Source: an uncultured Alphaproteobacteria bacterium
GTDB taxonomy: Bacteria; Pseudomonadota; Alphaproteobacteria; Rs-D84
Reading direction: 5' to 3'
Length of the DNA: 64,000 bases
NCBI GenBank assembly: GCA_934255455.1
Contig: CAKQNS010000002.1
Coordinates: 1 to 64,000 of the forward strand
Position 1 is the stretch's first letter. Every line of letters starts with the position of its first letter. The notes under the pieces were generated by a model. It saw nothing but the letters and a program-made list of their open reading frames with translations. It had not been told where the DNA came from and searched no databases. Position numbers and translations under genes: made by a program. This document shows, piece by piece, positions 1 to 8,278 of this stretch.

Positions 1-116
1 GTGTACACACGTGTGCAAACACCACGTTTCTGGGGAGCCTCCATCATGTCAGGCGCCGTAGATTTCACGACAACCTTTTTACGCGGCTTCCGAATCAGTT
101 GATTTACTGTTGGCAT
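1..116 (-). CDS. rpsL: Ribosomal protein S12, N-terminal part (cut by window edge)
   Basis: The minus strand from 116 reads MPTVNQLIRKPRKKVVVKST and continues through APQKRGVCTRVY to the window edge, which is the conserved start of ribosomal protein S12. S12 sits in the 30S decoding centre and affects translational fidelity. About 38 codons are present, roughly a third of the usual length; the rest lies to the left, probably with rpsG and fusA as in other str operons (inference). The ATG at 116-114 follows a purine-rich AAAGAGA. A consensus-like promoter lies upstream at 265-293. Confidence 0.93.
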   Translation of the reverse strand, partial: MPTVNQLIRKPRKKVVVKSTAPDMMEAPQKRGVCTRVY

Positions 117-427
117 TCAAATCTCTTTGTTTGTTCTTGTTTTTTTGGTCCACACAAAACCCGCAACCAGAATTATCCCCGCATAATAATGCGATGACAA
201 ATCCGTTAAATGTCGCAGTTTTCTGTGTTTTTTCACTTTCCTTGTTTACACGGAAAGCGAACATACTATAACCACCCGCCCCCGTATTGTCAAGCAGAAT
301 ATGGGATTTTTTGTTAAATTTGGACTGGAAAACCGCCCGTTTTTGGGGATTGCGCGCCGGCGCACCAATGACAAAAAATTTATTGGTGTAAAATCCAAAC
401 TGGACAAATAAAAAATACAGAAAAAAA
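117..427. other. Intergenic region: rpsL leader and promoter
   Basis: No convincing gene lies between the rpsL start and the stop of the next protein. It holds the rpsL promoter (265-293), a leader of about 140 nt with a small GCAT-TATT-ATGC hairpin, and an inverted repeat CACCAAT/ATTGGTG at 363-369 and 382-388 without a U-run. Open frames here have no ribosome site and resemble nothing I know. Confidence 0.7.
265..293 (-). promoter_or_regulatory. Sigma70-type promoter of rpsL
   Basis: On the minus strand TTGACA (293-288) is followed after exactly 17 bp by TATAGT (270-265). Transcription would start near 258, giving a leader of about 140 nt before the rpsL ATG. Confidence 0.75.
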
Positions 428-1189
428 TCAGAATTTCACTGAAAAACCGACACCCAGTTTCCAAAAGTTATCATAGTTCATCAAGTTATTGTCGGCATCC
501 CTGGTTTCAAAATGATATTTGACATACGGGTTTACCGATGCGGCGTGCGATAAATTATATACAGCCTCGGCACTGACCGAACGGTTATATATTGTTTTGG
601 GCCGCGAAATTTGCAAGAAATCATAATCCAGCCCCAAAATGGTGGCCAGGTTTTGAACAAAATAGTACATAATTTGTGGCGAAATTTTTATATTCCAGAA
701 ATTGCCGTCGTCATCCATTACGAATTGTGGCGATATTTTGACCGACCACTGGGCCCGCGACATCCGCACCCCGTGCAGTCGCATATCAAATGTCACATTG
801 TTTCGGCCATACCGCGCACCATCAACGGCACGCCGGGTCCATGCCGGGCCGTATGCTATGCCGGCCTCGAATTTCAACGGTGGTGTCGTCCATATTTTAT
901 ATAAAGCACCAATTTGCGCATCAGAATAATCGTTATCCGTGCTGAATTGCACAGTGAAATAATCATTCGGGCTGTAATCCAATGTCAAACTGGTGTTATG
1001 TATGCGACCGGCCGCAAAATCGGTTTGTGAATGACCGCCACGCGTGGCGCCCGTTGTAAACGCCACGCCAAAATGCGCTGAAAATTCACCGGGGCGCACA
1101 ATACGACTGACGTCGCCGACATCGGCGCGCGATGCTGCACATACGCCGATTATCAACATAATTCCAAAAAAATTGCGCAATTTGGCCAT
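428..1189 (-). CDS. Outer membrane beta-barrel protein, family unknown
   Basis: 253 aa beginning MAKLRNFFGIMLIIGVCAAS, a Sec signal peptide probably cleaved after ASRA. The mature part alternates polar and hydrophobic residues in beta-strand fashion and ends in GVGFSVKF; a terminal Phe is the usual signal for BamA-dependent barrel insertion. I chose the ATG at 1189 because it begins the signal peptide; the frame stays open further upstream without one. I do not recognise the family. Transport or adhesion are both possible, and nothing nearby decides between them. Confidence 0.8.
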   Translation of the reverse strand: MAKLRNFFGIMLIIGVCAASRADVGDVSRIVRPGEFSAHFGVAFTTGATRGGHSQTDFAAGRIHNTSLTLDYSPNDYFTVQFSTDNDYSDAQIGALYKIWTTPPLKFEAGIAYGPAWTRRAVDGARYGRNNVTFDMRLHGVRMSRAQWSVKISPQFVMDDDGNFWNIKISPQIMYYFVQNLATILGLDYDFLQISRPKTIYNRSVSAEAVYNLSHAASVNPYVKYHFETRDADNNLMNYDNFWKLGVGFSVKF

Positions 1190-1239
1190 CTTGGTACAAT
1201 TGTACCGCCAATGCCACCTGACGCACAACAGGACGAAAT

Positions 1240-1272
1240 TCAAAAACAAAACCCGCACAGGCTGCGCGGGTT
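1240..1272 (-). terminator. Rho-independent terminator of the 1294-2079 gene
   Basis: Stem AACCCGC/GCGGGTT (1250-1256 with 1266-1272), followed on the minus strand by TTTGTTTTTG. It lies 21 bp past the stop of the upstream barrel gene. Confidence 0.8.
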
Positions 1273-1293
1273 TATATTTGTTCCAATTAAATA

Positions 1294-2079
1294 TTAGAAC
1301 TGGATACCGAATTTGCCGCCAAATGCAAAGCCAGCGTCTGTGGACCACGAGCCTGCACCAGTATGAGACATTGTACGTCCAACATACGCGCCAACAAATG
1401 TGTCATCCGAGAAATTATAGTTCACACCAATTTTCCCGGTCCATGTGCCAGCGTTTTCAACTTTGACTTTACCAAACATCTTGTCATCAGTCGTGCCGGT
1501 ATATTCAACACCGCCAACCAGTGCCCAGTTGTCGTTCAATGTCAAGAACGCATCTGCGCCCAAGCGAACTGTATGCCAACCGTCATCATTCCAATTGAAC
1601 GATTCACTGTTCACATAATCCATTGCAACGTGACCAGCCAGTGTCAAATTACCCATTGTTTTACCAACCTGGGCACCAATTGACCACTGATAGTATGTCA
1701 AATCTTTATCCAAGAACGAACCTTTGTATGGCATAACTGGACCAACGCCATAGCTGCCAGTCAAATCAACCATCCATCCGTTCATATCCATTACGCGATA
1801 GGACAACCCCAGGCCCAATGTATCCCAATCAGATGAATCAAACCAATCACTTTCATCAACAGATGTCGCGACCGCAATCGCCAATTTATCTGTGATGCCA
1901 TATCCAAATTCTTCGGACGCCGCCCAATCTGTTGTCGCCTTGGAATGTGACGCCACCGTGGTCATGCTGTAAAATTTGCCCTGGTCTGGACGATACAGCG
2001 GATTATCATTAATCGCCGCAGCGTTCGCAGCCGAAACCGCAAATACAGCCATCAAGGAAGTTAAAGCTAATTTTTTCAT
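1294..2079 (-). CDS. Secreted outer membrane beta-barrel (porin-like) protein
   Basis: 261 aa. MKKLALTSLMAVFAVSAANA is a clear signal peptide. The rest is rich in Gly, Asn, Trp and Tyr with repeated amphipathic strands and ends GGKFGIQF, with the terminal Phe of outer membrane barrels. The ATG at 2079 has a strong upstream GGAAAGGATAT; the in-frame codons further up add no signal peptide and were excluded. A transporter or porin-like role in the outer membrane is inferred from architecture only. Confidence 0.85.
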   Translation of the reverse strand: MKKLALTSLMAVFAVSAANAAAINDNPLYRPDQGKFYSMTTVASHSKATTDWAASEEFGYGITDKLAIAVATSVDESDWFDSSDWDTLGLGLSYRVMDMNGWMVDLTGSYGVGPVMPYKGSFLDKDLTYYQWSIGAQVGKTMGNLTLAGHVAMDYVNSESFNWNDDGWHTVRLGADAFLTLNDNWALVGGVEYTGTTDDKMFGKVKVENAGTWTGKIGVNYNFSDDTFVGAYVGRTMSHTGAGSWSTDAGFAFGGKFGIQF

Positions 2080-2174
2080 AATATATCCTTTCCTTTTGTT
2101 AAAGATTGCCAGAATGTTATCTGACTGATTATATTTTATAGTGAATTTATACCTATATTCAACCACAAAGATTT

Positions 2175-2203
2175 TTGCAAAAATTCCCAAAATATGTTAT
2201 AAT
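2175..2203 (+). promoter_or_regulatory. Orphan plus-strand promoter
   Basis: TTGCAA (2175-2180), a 17-bp spacer and a perfect TATAAT (2198-2203). No plus-strand gene follows. Instead a hairpin (2202-2219, ATTCGCG/CGCGAAT) and a terminator (2246-2272) lie within 70 bp. Confidence 0.5.
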
Positions 2204-2242
2204 TCGCGCGTTCGCGAATCGGGATTTATTCCCACAGATATT

Positions 2243-2272
2243 AAAAAACACCCGGGAATCCGGGTGTTTTAT
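2243..2272 (-). terminator. Terminator of mltG (could also work on the plus strand)
   Basis: Stem of 10 bp (2246-2255 with 2260-2269, core ACACCCGG) with loop GAAT, and A/T runs on both sides so it can work in both directions. It lies 65 bp beyond the mltG stop. Confidence 0.8.
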
Positions 2273-2336
2273 TTATATCACAAAGCAATTTATTACAAAA
2301 CAAAATTATTAAAAAATTTAACGAATGACGGAGTTT

Positions 2337-3356
2337 CTATTTACCATTGCGTAATTTTTTTATCTGACGCCAGTCGGCGTGATTGCGTTGATGTTCCGAA
2401 TACGAATTTGAAAAACGATGCCCACCCCGCCCATCGGCCACAAAATACAGGTAATTCGTATCCGCCGGGTTTAGCACGGCCCGAATCGCCGCCAAACCGA
2501 CATTGGCAATTGGTGCCGGCGGCAGACCACCATGCGTGTATGTGTTATATGGACTGTCCACGCGCAAATGCCCACGCAGCAACGCCGCACCCTGCATATC
2601 GCCCAAACCGCCCGTCAATGCATATACCACCGTTGGGTCCGCCTGCAATCGCATATTTTTACGCAACCGGTTCAGATAAACACTGGCAACAATCGGCATT
2701 TCCGATTCGCGTGGCGTTTCTTTTTGAACAATGGATGCCAATGTTAAAACATCGTTCCAGTTTGCCAATGGTTTGGGCGCGCGCCGCCCTGCCCGTGTCC
2801 AATTTTCGTGAACCGTGTTCATTTTCTGGCGCGCCAAATCCAGCACCGCCAAACGCGCCGTACCGCGTGCCACGCGATATGTATCGGGGAACACATCACC
2901 ATCGCGCAAATTACACACCGCCGCCGCCCCAGGCGCCGAACATTCAACCGCCCCGGACAGCGACGCATCCGCCAACAATTGATTTTTAATTTGCCGTATG
3001 GTCATACCCTCGGGGATAACGATTGTGGTTGTGGCAACGCGGCCACGCGCCAAAATGTGTGCCATGCGCCACACACTGGTGCCACGCGGCACATCATATT
3101 CGCCACTTTGTATTTTTCCACCATGCGCACGCACCGCGAATTTGAACATATCGGGCGACGATATTAAATTAGCCGCAACCAAGCCATTTGCAACCGATGC
3201 AACCGACGCGCCACGCGACACACGGAAAGTTGTCATCTGGCGCACTGGCGACGCAATACCAAACGCATACACAATTCCAACCACCCCCAGCGCAATTACT
3301 GCAATTGATAACTGGGCCAGTTTACTGATGTGAATGTGTCTTTTTTTACGTTTCAT
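2337..3356 (-). CDS. mltG: Endolytic murein transglycosylase MltG
   Basis: 339 aa, YceG/MltG family. It cleaves nascent peptidoglycan strands inside the chain and is thought to set glycan length, acting from the inner membrane. One N-terminal membrane segment (about residues 12-32) is followed by a LysM-like region and the catalytic domain with LASIVQKETP, whose Glu matches the family's catalytic residue, and the C-terminal signature HGGLPPAPIANVG, then NYLYFV and HRFSNSYSEH. Length is normal. It starts 8 bp after the acyl-CoA synthetase stop, so the two are probably co-transcribed. Confidence 0.95.
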   Translation of the reverse strand: MKRKKRHIHISKLAQLSIAVIALGVVGIVYAFGIASPVRQMTTFRVSRGASVASVANGLVAANLISSPDMFKFAVRAHGGKIQSGEYDVPRGTSVWRMAHILARGRVATTTIVIPEGMTIRQIKNQLLADASLSGAVECSAPGAAAVCNLRDGDVFPDTYRVARGTARLAVLDLARQKMNTVHENWTRAGRRAPKPLANWNDVLTLASIVQKETPRESEMPIVASVYLNRLRKNMRLQADPTVVYALTGGLGDMQGAALLRGHLRVDSPYNTYTHGGLPPAPIANVGLAAIRAVLNPADTNYLYFVADGRGGHRFSNSYSEHQRNHADWRQIKKLRNGK

Positions 3357-3364
3357 ACGGCGGC

Positions 3365-5047
3365 CTATTTTTCATCTTCCTTGCCAAAACCGATTGTACT
3401 TTTAATCGGGTCAACAATTGCGTTTTTGGTGCTGTCAATTGTGCGTATCAGTGCGCGTTTAATCTTGCCGCTGATTGTCATGGGCAAACTGTCCACAAAT
3501 TCAATTACACGCGGGCATTTGTATGGCGCGGTGCGATTACGAACATGCTGTTGCAATTGACCCTTCAAAAATTCGGTCTGTTGAAAATATTTGTTCAGAA
3601 CAATTGTCGCCTTGACCGCCATACCACGCGATGCATCAGGAATACCAGTGACGGCAACCTCGCGCACGGCGGGATGTTCCAGCAATACCGATTCGACCTC
3701 GAACGGGCTGACGCGATACCCAGATGTTTTTATCAAATCGTCATTACGGCCAACAAACCAATAGTACCCATCGGCATCGCGGTATGCGACATCGCCCGTG
3801 TGATACACGCCATCGCGAAATGCCGATGCGGTCAATTTTTCAGCATTATGATAGCCCTGGAACAAACCAACCGGACGACCGTTTTTCAACGATACGCAAA
3901 TTTCGCCCACCGTGTCATCGGGCACCGGGCGCCCGCGTTCATCCAACAATTGGACATCCCATCCGGCGGCCGGCATACCCATACTGCCCGGACGCGGTTC
4001 AATCCATTCGTTTGTAAACAGCATCAAGCAAGTTTCCGTTTGACCAAAACCCTCGCGCAATTTAATGCCCGTCTGTTCCAAGAATTTATAATACACCTCG
4101 GGATTCAATGCCTCGCCCGCGATATCAACCTTGGTCAAAGCTGACAAATCATATTTTGACAAATCACCATGTATCAGCATTTTATACGCGGTTGGTGGTG
4201 CACAGAATGATGTCACATGGTTTTCAGCCATTGCTGTCAACAAATCGTGTGCGGTTGCAATTCCCGAAAAATCGTACACGAATACAGTTGCGCCCGCCAT
4301 CCATTGACCATACATTTTACCCCACGAACATTTGGCCCAACCAGATTCGGATACCGTCAAATGAATATCACCATCGCGCAGACGCTGCCAAAACACGGCC
4401 GTGTTAATATGCCCCAACGGGTATGTGAAATTATGCGCAACCATTTTGGGTAAATCGGTTGTACCACTGGTGAAATAAATCACCATGGTGTCGCTGTTTT
4501 CATTGGGTACACGCGTAAATGTTGTCGGTTCGGTTTCAGTTGCGCGCGCAATTTCATCGTGCGAAATCAATTGAATTGCACCATCGCCAATGGCGGTTTT
4601 AATTTCATTCATAACCGCACCATCGTCAAACGCAATAATTGCCGCAACCCCGGCCGTATCAATACGATATTTAATATCCTCGGCCTTTAATTGATTGGTT
4701 GACGGAATTGGAATCGCGCCCAATTTGTGCATGGCCATCATTAAAATCCAATATTCCCAACGGCGGCGCATAAACAGCAACGCCGTGTCGCCTTTTTTCA
4801 AACCACGCGACGCCAAGAAATTCGCCACCGCGTTTGACATTTGTGATAAATCGCGAAATGTAAAAGTCTTTTTTTCGCCACTGTCATTTGTCCACAGTAA
4901 TGCAACCTTGTCTGGTTCTTCGACCGCCAGAACATCAATCACATCGTATGCAAAATTAAAGTTATCTGGAATAACCGGTACAGCATTTTGTAAATAATCA
5001 TCATAGCTGTCGAATTTATCCTTTTTCAGAAATCGTAATGCAAACAT
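3365..5047 (-). CDS. AMP-forming acyl-CoA synthetase (acetyl/medium-chain type)
   Basis: 560 aa, ANL adenylating enzyme that activates a carboxylate to acyl-AMP and then acyl-CoA. Seen in order: phosphate loop YFTSGTTDLPK, the A5-type motif REGFGQTE, YHTGD, hinge GRNDDLIKTSGYRV and the C-terminal catalytic lysine in SGKIKR. Overall layout is like the ACSM/acetyl-CoA synthetase group; the acyl chain cannot be read from sequence. The ATG at 5047 is preferred because AAAGGA sits correctly upstream; the earlier ATG at 5062 overlaps that site. It heads an operon with mltG. Two palindromes (5061-5072, 5095-5110) lie upstream and may be operators. Confidence 0.9.
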   Translation of the reverse strand: MFALRFLKKDKFDSYDDYLQNAVPVIPDNFNFAYDVIDVLAVEEPDKVALLWTNDSGEKKTFTFRDLSQMSNAVANFLASRGLKKGDTALLFMRRRWEYWILMMAMHKLGAIPIPSTNQLKAEDIKYRIDTAGVAAIIAFDDGAVMNEIKTAIGDGAIQLISHDEIARATETEPTTFTRVPNENSDTMVIYFTSGTTDLPKMVAHNFTYPLGHINTAVFWQRLRDGDIHLTVSESGWAKCSWGKMYGQWMAGATVFVYDFSGIATAHDLLTAMAENHVTSFCAPPTAYKMLIHGDLSKYDLSALTKVDIAGEALNPEVYYKFLEQTGIKLREGFGQTETCLMLFTNEWIEPRPGSMGMPAAGWDVQLLDERGRPVPDDTVGEICVSLKNGRPVGLFQGYHNAEKLTASAFRDGVYHTGDVAYRDADGYYWFVGRNDDLIKTSGYRVSPFEVESVLLEHPAVREVAVTGIPDASRGMAVKATIVLNKYFQQTEFLKGQLQQHVRNRTAPYKCPRVIEFVDSLPMTISGKIKRALIRTIDSTKNAIVDPIKSTIGFGKEDEK

Positions 5048-5060
5048 TTTTATTCCTTTC

Positions 5061-5110
5061 ATCAGTACTGATAAAATATGACAAAATTTTTGATATTTAC
5101 AAGTGTAAAT
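5061..5110 (-). promoter_or_regulatory. Paired palindromes upstream of the acyl-CoA synthetase
   Basis: ATCAGTACTGAT (5061-5072) is a perfect 12-bp palindrome and ATTTACA-AG-TGTAAAT (5095-5110) an interrupted one. Both lie within about 65 bp of the synthetase start, as expected for repressor sites. Confidence 0.35.
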
Positions 5111-5125
5111 GAAAAATAAAAGTTG

Positions 5126-5154
5126 TTGATTTTTTGTTCTGCGCGTTGCATAAT
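5126..5154 (+). promoter_or_regulatory. Promoter of tRNA-Pro
   Basis: TTGATT (5126-5131), a 17-bp spacer and CATAAT (5149-5154), about 30 bp before the mature tRNA. Confidence 0.55.
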
Positions 5155-5184
5155 CCGTGGCGCATAGAAAACAGTATTAGTTTT

Positions 5185-5261
<77 letters not shown>

Positions 5262-5269
5262 AAATAAAA

Positions 5270-5299
5270 ACACCACTTTTGTGGTGTGTTTTTTGTTTT
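5270..5299 (+). terminator. Terminator of tRNA-Pro
   Basis: Stem ACACCAC/GTGGTGT with a TTTT loop (5270-5287), then a GTTTTTTGTTTT run. It begins 9 bp after the tRNA. Confidence 0.85.
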
Positions 5300-5300
5300 G

Positions 5301-5415
5301 CACGAACGTGTGGGTTCGAACCAGCGAGGAAAGCGGTTCGAACCGCAGGCGAGAGGCAGACGGCAGTATGCCGGTTCGCAGCCACACGAACGAGCCAAGG
5401 TCGCGCCCAGCGCAG
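5301..5415. repeat. Palindromic insert between two copies of the tRNA-Pro 3' end
   Basis: The ends are imperfect inverted copies of each other (CGAACGTGTGG near the start, CCACACGAACG near the end). The interior holds the perfect palindrome GCGGTTCGAACCGC. I see no coding signal. It looks like a mobile palindromic element or a rearranged tRNA-derived sequence. Confidence 0.5.
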
Positions 5416-5468
5416 CCCAGTCACTCCGACCAAAATAAAAACACCACTTTTGTGGTGTTTTTTGTTTT
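5416..5468 (+). repeat. Duplicate of tRNA-Pro 3' end plus terminator
   Basis: Positions 5416-5458 repeat 5245-5287 exactly (43 bp): the T-arm 3' strand, the acceptor strand with CCA, and the terminator stem, followed by a similar T-run. It cannot fold as a tRNA because the 5' half is missing. Such partial tRNA copies are typical of integration or recombination at a tRNA 3' end. Confidence 0.85.
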
Positions 5469-5476
5469 ATGTATCT

Positions 5477-5504
5477 ATTCTCTATGCTCTATTATCTATG
5501 CTCT
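5477..5504. repeat. 14-bp tandem repeat element, locus A (2 units)
   Basis: Units ATTCTCTATGCTCT (5477-5490) and ATTATCTATGCTCT (5491-5504), followed 6 bp later by the fabF terminator hairpin. The same arrangement recurs at 12732, 22852 and 25193. Confidence 0.8.
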
Positions 5505-5531
5505 GATCAAAACGCCCCAATGGGGCGTTTT
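5505..5531 (-). terminator. Terminator of fabF
   Basis: Stem AACGCCCC/GGGGCGTT (5511-5518 with 5522-5529), starting 8 bp past the fabF stop, with T's following on the minus strand. Confidence 0.8.
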
Positions 5532-5536
5532 TATCA

Positions 5537-6784
5537 TCAGCACCGTTTCAAAACCAACGATGCGTTTGTTCCACCGAACCCGAAACTGTTGCTGATGGCG
5601 ACATCAACCTTGCGTTTCTTGGCCACATTCGGCACCAAGTCGAAATTACCAACCGCTTCTTCGGGGTGTTCCAAATTGATGGTTGGCGGCACAACGCCAT
5701 CACGAATGGCCAATGTGCAGAATATCGCCTCGACCGCGCCGGCTGCCCCCAACAAGTGCCCTGTCACAGATTTTGTTGACGACATAGATACCGGCAAATC
5801 ACCAAACAATTTCTGAACCGCCGCCAATTCGCCCATATCGCCCAAACCGGTTGATGTACCGTGTGCGTTTACATAATCAACATCTGACGGTTGCAACCCG
5901 GCGTCATGTAACGCCGCACGCATTGCGCGCAGACCGCCCTCGCCCCCTTCGGCTGGTGCGGTTATATGGTATGCGTCACCCGACAGGCCGTATCCGGCAA
6001 CCTCGGCATAAATTTTGGCGCCACGGGCAACGGCGTGCTCGTATTCTTCTAGAATTAAAATACCCGCACCTTCGGACATAACAAAACCGTCGCGGTCTTT
6101 GTCCCACGGACGCGATGCCGCGGTTGGATTATCATTGCGTGTGGACAATGCCTTCATCGCGTTAAAGCCCGCAATACCGATGACATCAATTGCCCCCTCG
6201 GTTCCGCCGGCAACCATAATGTCGGCGTCACCGTGTTCGATTAAACGCGCCGCCTCGCCAATTGAATGGGCACCAGTCGCGCATGCGGTCACAACCGCCA
6301 GGTTTGGCCCCTTTAACCCATATTTAATGGAAATGTGACCCGCCGTCATATTGATAATAGATTTTGGAATAAAGAACGGGCTGATGCGACGCGGACCACC
6401 GTTGTACAATTCAATACAGTTTTCATAAATGGATGTCAATCCGCCAATACCAGCACCAACAGAAACACCAATGCGTTCTTTGTCGCCATCATAATCAATC
6501 AACCCCGCATCACGCAACGCTTCATCTGCGGCAACAACACCATACATAATCGATTTATCCATTTTACGCATTTCGCGTGGATCTAAAACAGCCTCGGGAT
6601 TATATTGGCCGGGTTCGGTCCCACGAACCGGAATACCACCAATCTGGGTTGCCAATGCCGATACATCAAAAGTATCAATTTTGCGAATTCCTGAATTCCC
6701 CGCAACAACATTTTTCCACGCATATTCAACGCCGGTACCAACGGGCGATACAATTCCCATACCGGTAATAACTACTTTTCTCAT
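5537..6784 (-). CDS. fabF: 3-oxoacyl-ACP synthase II (FabF)
   Basis: 415 aa, the condensing enzyme that elongates acyl-ACP with malonyl-ACP in type II fatty acid synthesis (cytosol). The nucleophile is Cys168 in VVTACATGA. The catalytic histidines are in NAHGTSTGLGD and KSVTGHLLGAAG, and it ends in the usual NSFGFGGTNASLVL. The start at 6784 (MRKVVITGMG) is fixed by homology and by AAAGGACAAGGT upstream. It lies downstream of acpP, which encodes its substrate carrier, but a terminator separates them, so fabF is probably partly independent. Confidence 0.97.
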   Translation of the reverse strand: MRKVVITGMGIVSPVGTGVEYAWKNVVAGNSGIRKIDTFDVSALATQIGGIPVRGTEPGQYNPEAVLDPREMRKMDKSIMYGVVAADEALRDAGLIDYDGDKERIGVSVGAGIGGLTSIYENCIELYNGGPRRISPFFIPKSIINMTAGHISIKYGLKGPNLAVVTACATGAHSIGEAARLIEHGDADIMVAGGTEGAIDVIGIAGFNAMKALSTRNDNPTAASRPWDKDRDGFVMSEGAGILILEEYEHAVARGAKIYAEVAGYGLSGDAYHITAPAEGGEGGLRAMRAALHDAGLQPSDVDYVNAHGTSTGLGDMGELAAVQKLFGDLPVSMSSTKSVTGHLLGAAGAVEAIFCTLAIRDGVVPPTINLEHPEEAVGNFDLVPNVAKKRKVDVAISNSFGFGGTNASLVLKRC

Positions 6785-6846
6785 ACCTTGTCCTTTGTCA
6801 TGGTTAAACACAGTGCAATGATAAACTGTTTATCACATAAAATACA

Positions 6847-6885
6847 GAAAAAAAATCCGTCGCCAGGCATACACCCATGCGACGG
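6847..6885 (-). terminator. Terminator between acpP and fabF
   Basis: Stem CCGTCGC/GCGACGG (6857-6863 with 6879-6885) followed on the minus strand by ATTTTTTTTCTG. Confidence 0.85.
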
Positions 6886-6907
6886 AACATTTTACTGAAA
6901 CGCCGGA

Positions 6908-7141
6908 TTATTTCTGGTGCGCTTCGATATACTTAACAGCATCACCAACTGTGTTCAATTTTGCAGCTTCTTCGTCTGGAATGGTGATATCGAATTCTTT
7001 TTCCACTTCCATAACGAATTCGACGACATCCAAAGAATCAGCACCCAAATCGTTCACGAATGTGGAAGTTTCGGAAATTGTATCTTCCTTGACATTCAAT
7101 TTTTCGGCTACGATTTTCTTTACTTTTTCAAAAGTTGTCAT
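6908..7141 (-). CDS. acpP: Acyl carrier protein
   Basis: 77 aa, the normal length. The motif GADSLD holds Ser36, which carries 4'-phosphopantetheine; the protein is strongly acidic and four-helical as expected. It shuttles acyl chains in fatty acid and lipid synthesis and supplies FabF (next gene), PlsY and PlsC. The ATG follows AAAGGAT. A promoter-like TTGACA lies at 7225-7220 on the minus strand with a weak -10 near 7199-7204. Confidence 0.98.
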   Translation of the reverse strand: MTTFEKVKKIVAEKLNVKEDTISETSTFVNDLGADSLDVVEFVMEVEKEFDITIPDEEAAKLNTVGDAVKYIEAHQK

Positions 7142-7197
7142 TTTTTATCCTTTGTTTCGGTTAAATTTTTGGCCCGCGTTGGGGCGTCGTTATCTAA

Positions 7198-7225
7198 AAC
7201 TATCATTTTATGGCCCAGGTGTCAA
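7198..7225 (-). promoter_or_regulatory. Probable acpP promoter
   Basis: On the minus strand TTGACA (7225-7220), then a 16-bp spacer and ATAGTT (7203-7198). The -35 is perfect and the -10 weak. It lies about 60 bp before the acpP ATG. Confidence 0.45.
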
Positions 7226-7258
7226 GAAATTATAACAAACGGTAACAAATCCCAAAAA

Positions 7259-8260
7259 TTACAGGCCCAATAATTCGGCCAACAATTTGTTCATATTATC
7301 GCGTATATCCTCGCGATCAGACGCCCAAACCAATTGCCGCATCAAAAATTTATTTACATCATCCATTGTCACATTCGGGGTCCCCGATGCCGCCGCAATC
7401 GCACGCCACGTATGACGCGGGTCGGTCAAATGGCCGCGCCCCCGTCCCGGGAAAACCCATCGGCCATTTTGCGGTAAATCCTGTAACAAAACGACCGCCA
7501 AATCGGACAACGGTTTATCATTCCACATATAATGATTGAAATCTAAATCACGCCACTGCATTGCAAAAATTTGCGATTTCGGTGCAAACCCATACACCAG
7601 CATTAAAAACGCCGCACGCAGGTTTGGCGACTTTTCACGCTTTATCGCATTTACCAAACGCACAAACCCGTGTTTATTCAACGGACGCACACGGCGATTT
7701 TGTTCTATCTTTGGCAAATCGGCAACGGGATTGACCGCAATGCAACCGATGGACGCTGCATATAAAAACATACTTTGCAGCAAATCCTGGATACGCGCCG
7801 CAATGGCCGGCCCACCAATTTTTGAAATAACCGCCACACAATCGTCGCGCGAAATATCCGATATGTTTTTATCAAACAAATCGCCTAAATGGCGGTGAAT
7901 CGAACGCATCAGTTTTGCACGCGATGCTTCTGTGCGGCGCACACGCTCCGCCATATACAGGTTCACCAATTTTTCAAAACTCATTTTGCGATTGCGCGTC
8001 TTTATCGGTGCATCGGCCCGTGCCAACGCGTCGGGCACGGCACTGCGCGCGTCTTCGATATCTATATCTGGGTAATTGCCAATTATAATGCGCGTATCAT
8101 GGCCACGCACACGGTGTCGCACGAAAAACGTTTTTACACCACGACTGGTAATATACATACGCAAACGCGGTTCGGATAAATCCTGGACAACATCAAAACC
8201 CGCCGCTGGCGACGGCAAATTATCCAATATGAACGGATTAAAAAAGAATTGATGTGCCAT
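7259..8260 (-). CDS. Integrase-like protein without catalytic residues
   Basis: 333 aa resembling P4-type tyrosine recombinases. An N-terminal DUF4102-like arm-binding region (about 25-90) has GVKTFFVRHRVRG and IIIGNYPDIDIEDAR. A SAM-like core-binding region (about 95-180) contains FLYAASIGCIAVNPVADLP, and the start of the catalytic fold reads FLMLVYGFAP...MQWRDLDF. The first catalytic Arg (normally TGxR) is missing, no HxLR box is seen, and no terminal Tyr follows, so recombinase activity is unlikely. It ends the tightly packed lepA run (18 bp after the previous gene) and may be a DNA-binding relic or regulator (inference). Confidence 0.7.
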   Translation of the reverse strand: MAHQFFFNPFILDNLPSPAAGFDVVQDLSEPRLRMYITSRGVKTFFVRHRVRGHDTRIIIGNYPDIDIEDARSAVPDALARADAPIKTRNRKMSFEKLVNLYMAERVRRTEASRAKLMRSIHRHLGDLFDKNISDISRDDCVAVISKIGGPAIAARIQDLLQSMFLYAASIGCIAVNPVADLPKIEQNRRVRPLNKHGFVRLVNAIKREKSPNLRAAFLMLVYGFAPKSQIFAMQWRDLDFNHYMWNDKPLSDLAVVLLQDLPQNGRWVFPGRGRGHLTDPRHTWRAIAAASGTPNVTMDDVNKFLMRQLVWASDREDIRDNMNKLLAELLGL

Positions 8261-8278
8261 GGTGCGTTCCCCAAATTT

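Noticed and set aside
79..264. 61-aa minus-strand frame over the rpsL leader
   Set aside because: It overlaps the true rpsL start in another frame, and its ATG lies at or upstream of the predicted transcription start. No ribosome site.
2141..2989. 282-aa plus-strand frame opposite mltG
   Set aside because: Pro/His-rich antisense shadow of a well-identified gene.
5477..5504. CRISPR-like short tandem repeats
   Set aside because: Units are 14 bp without spacers and only one or two per locus.
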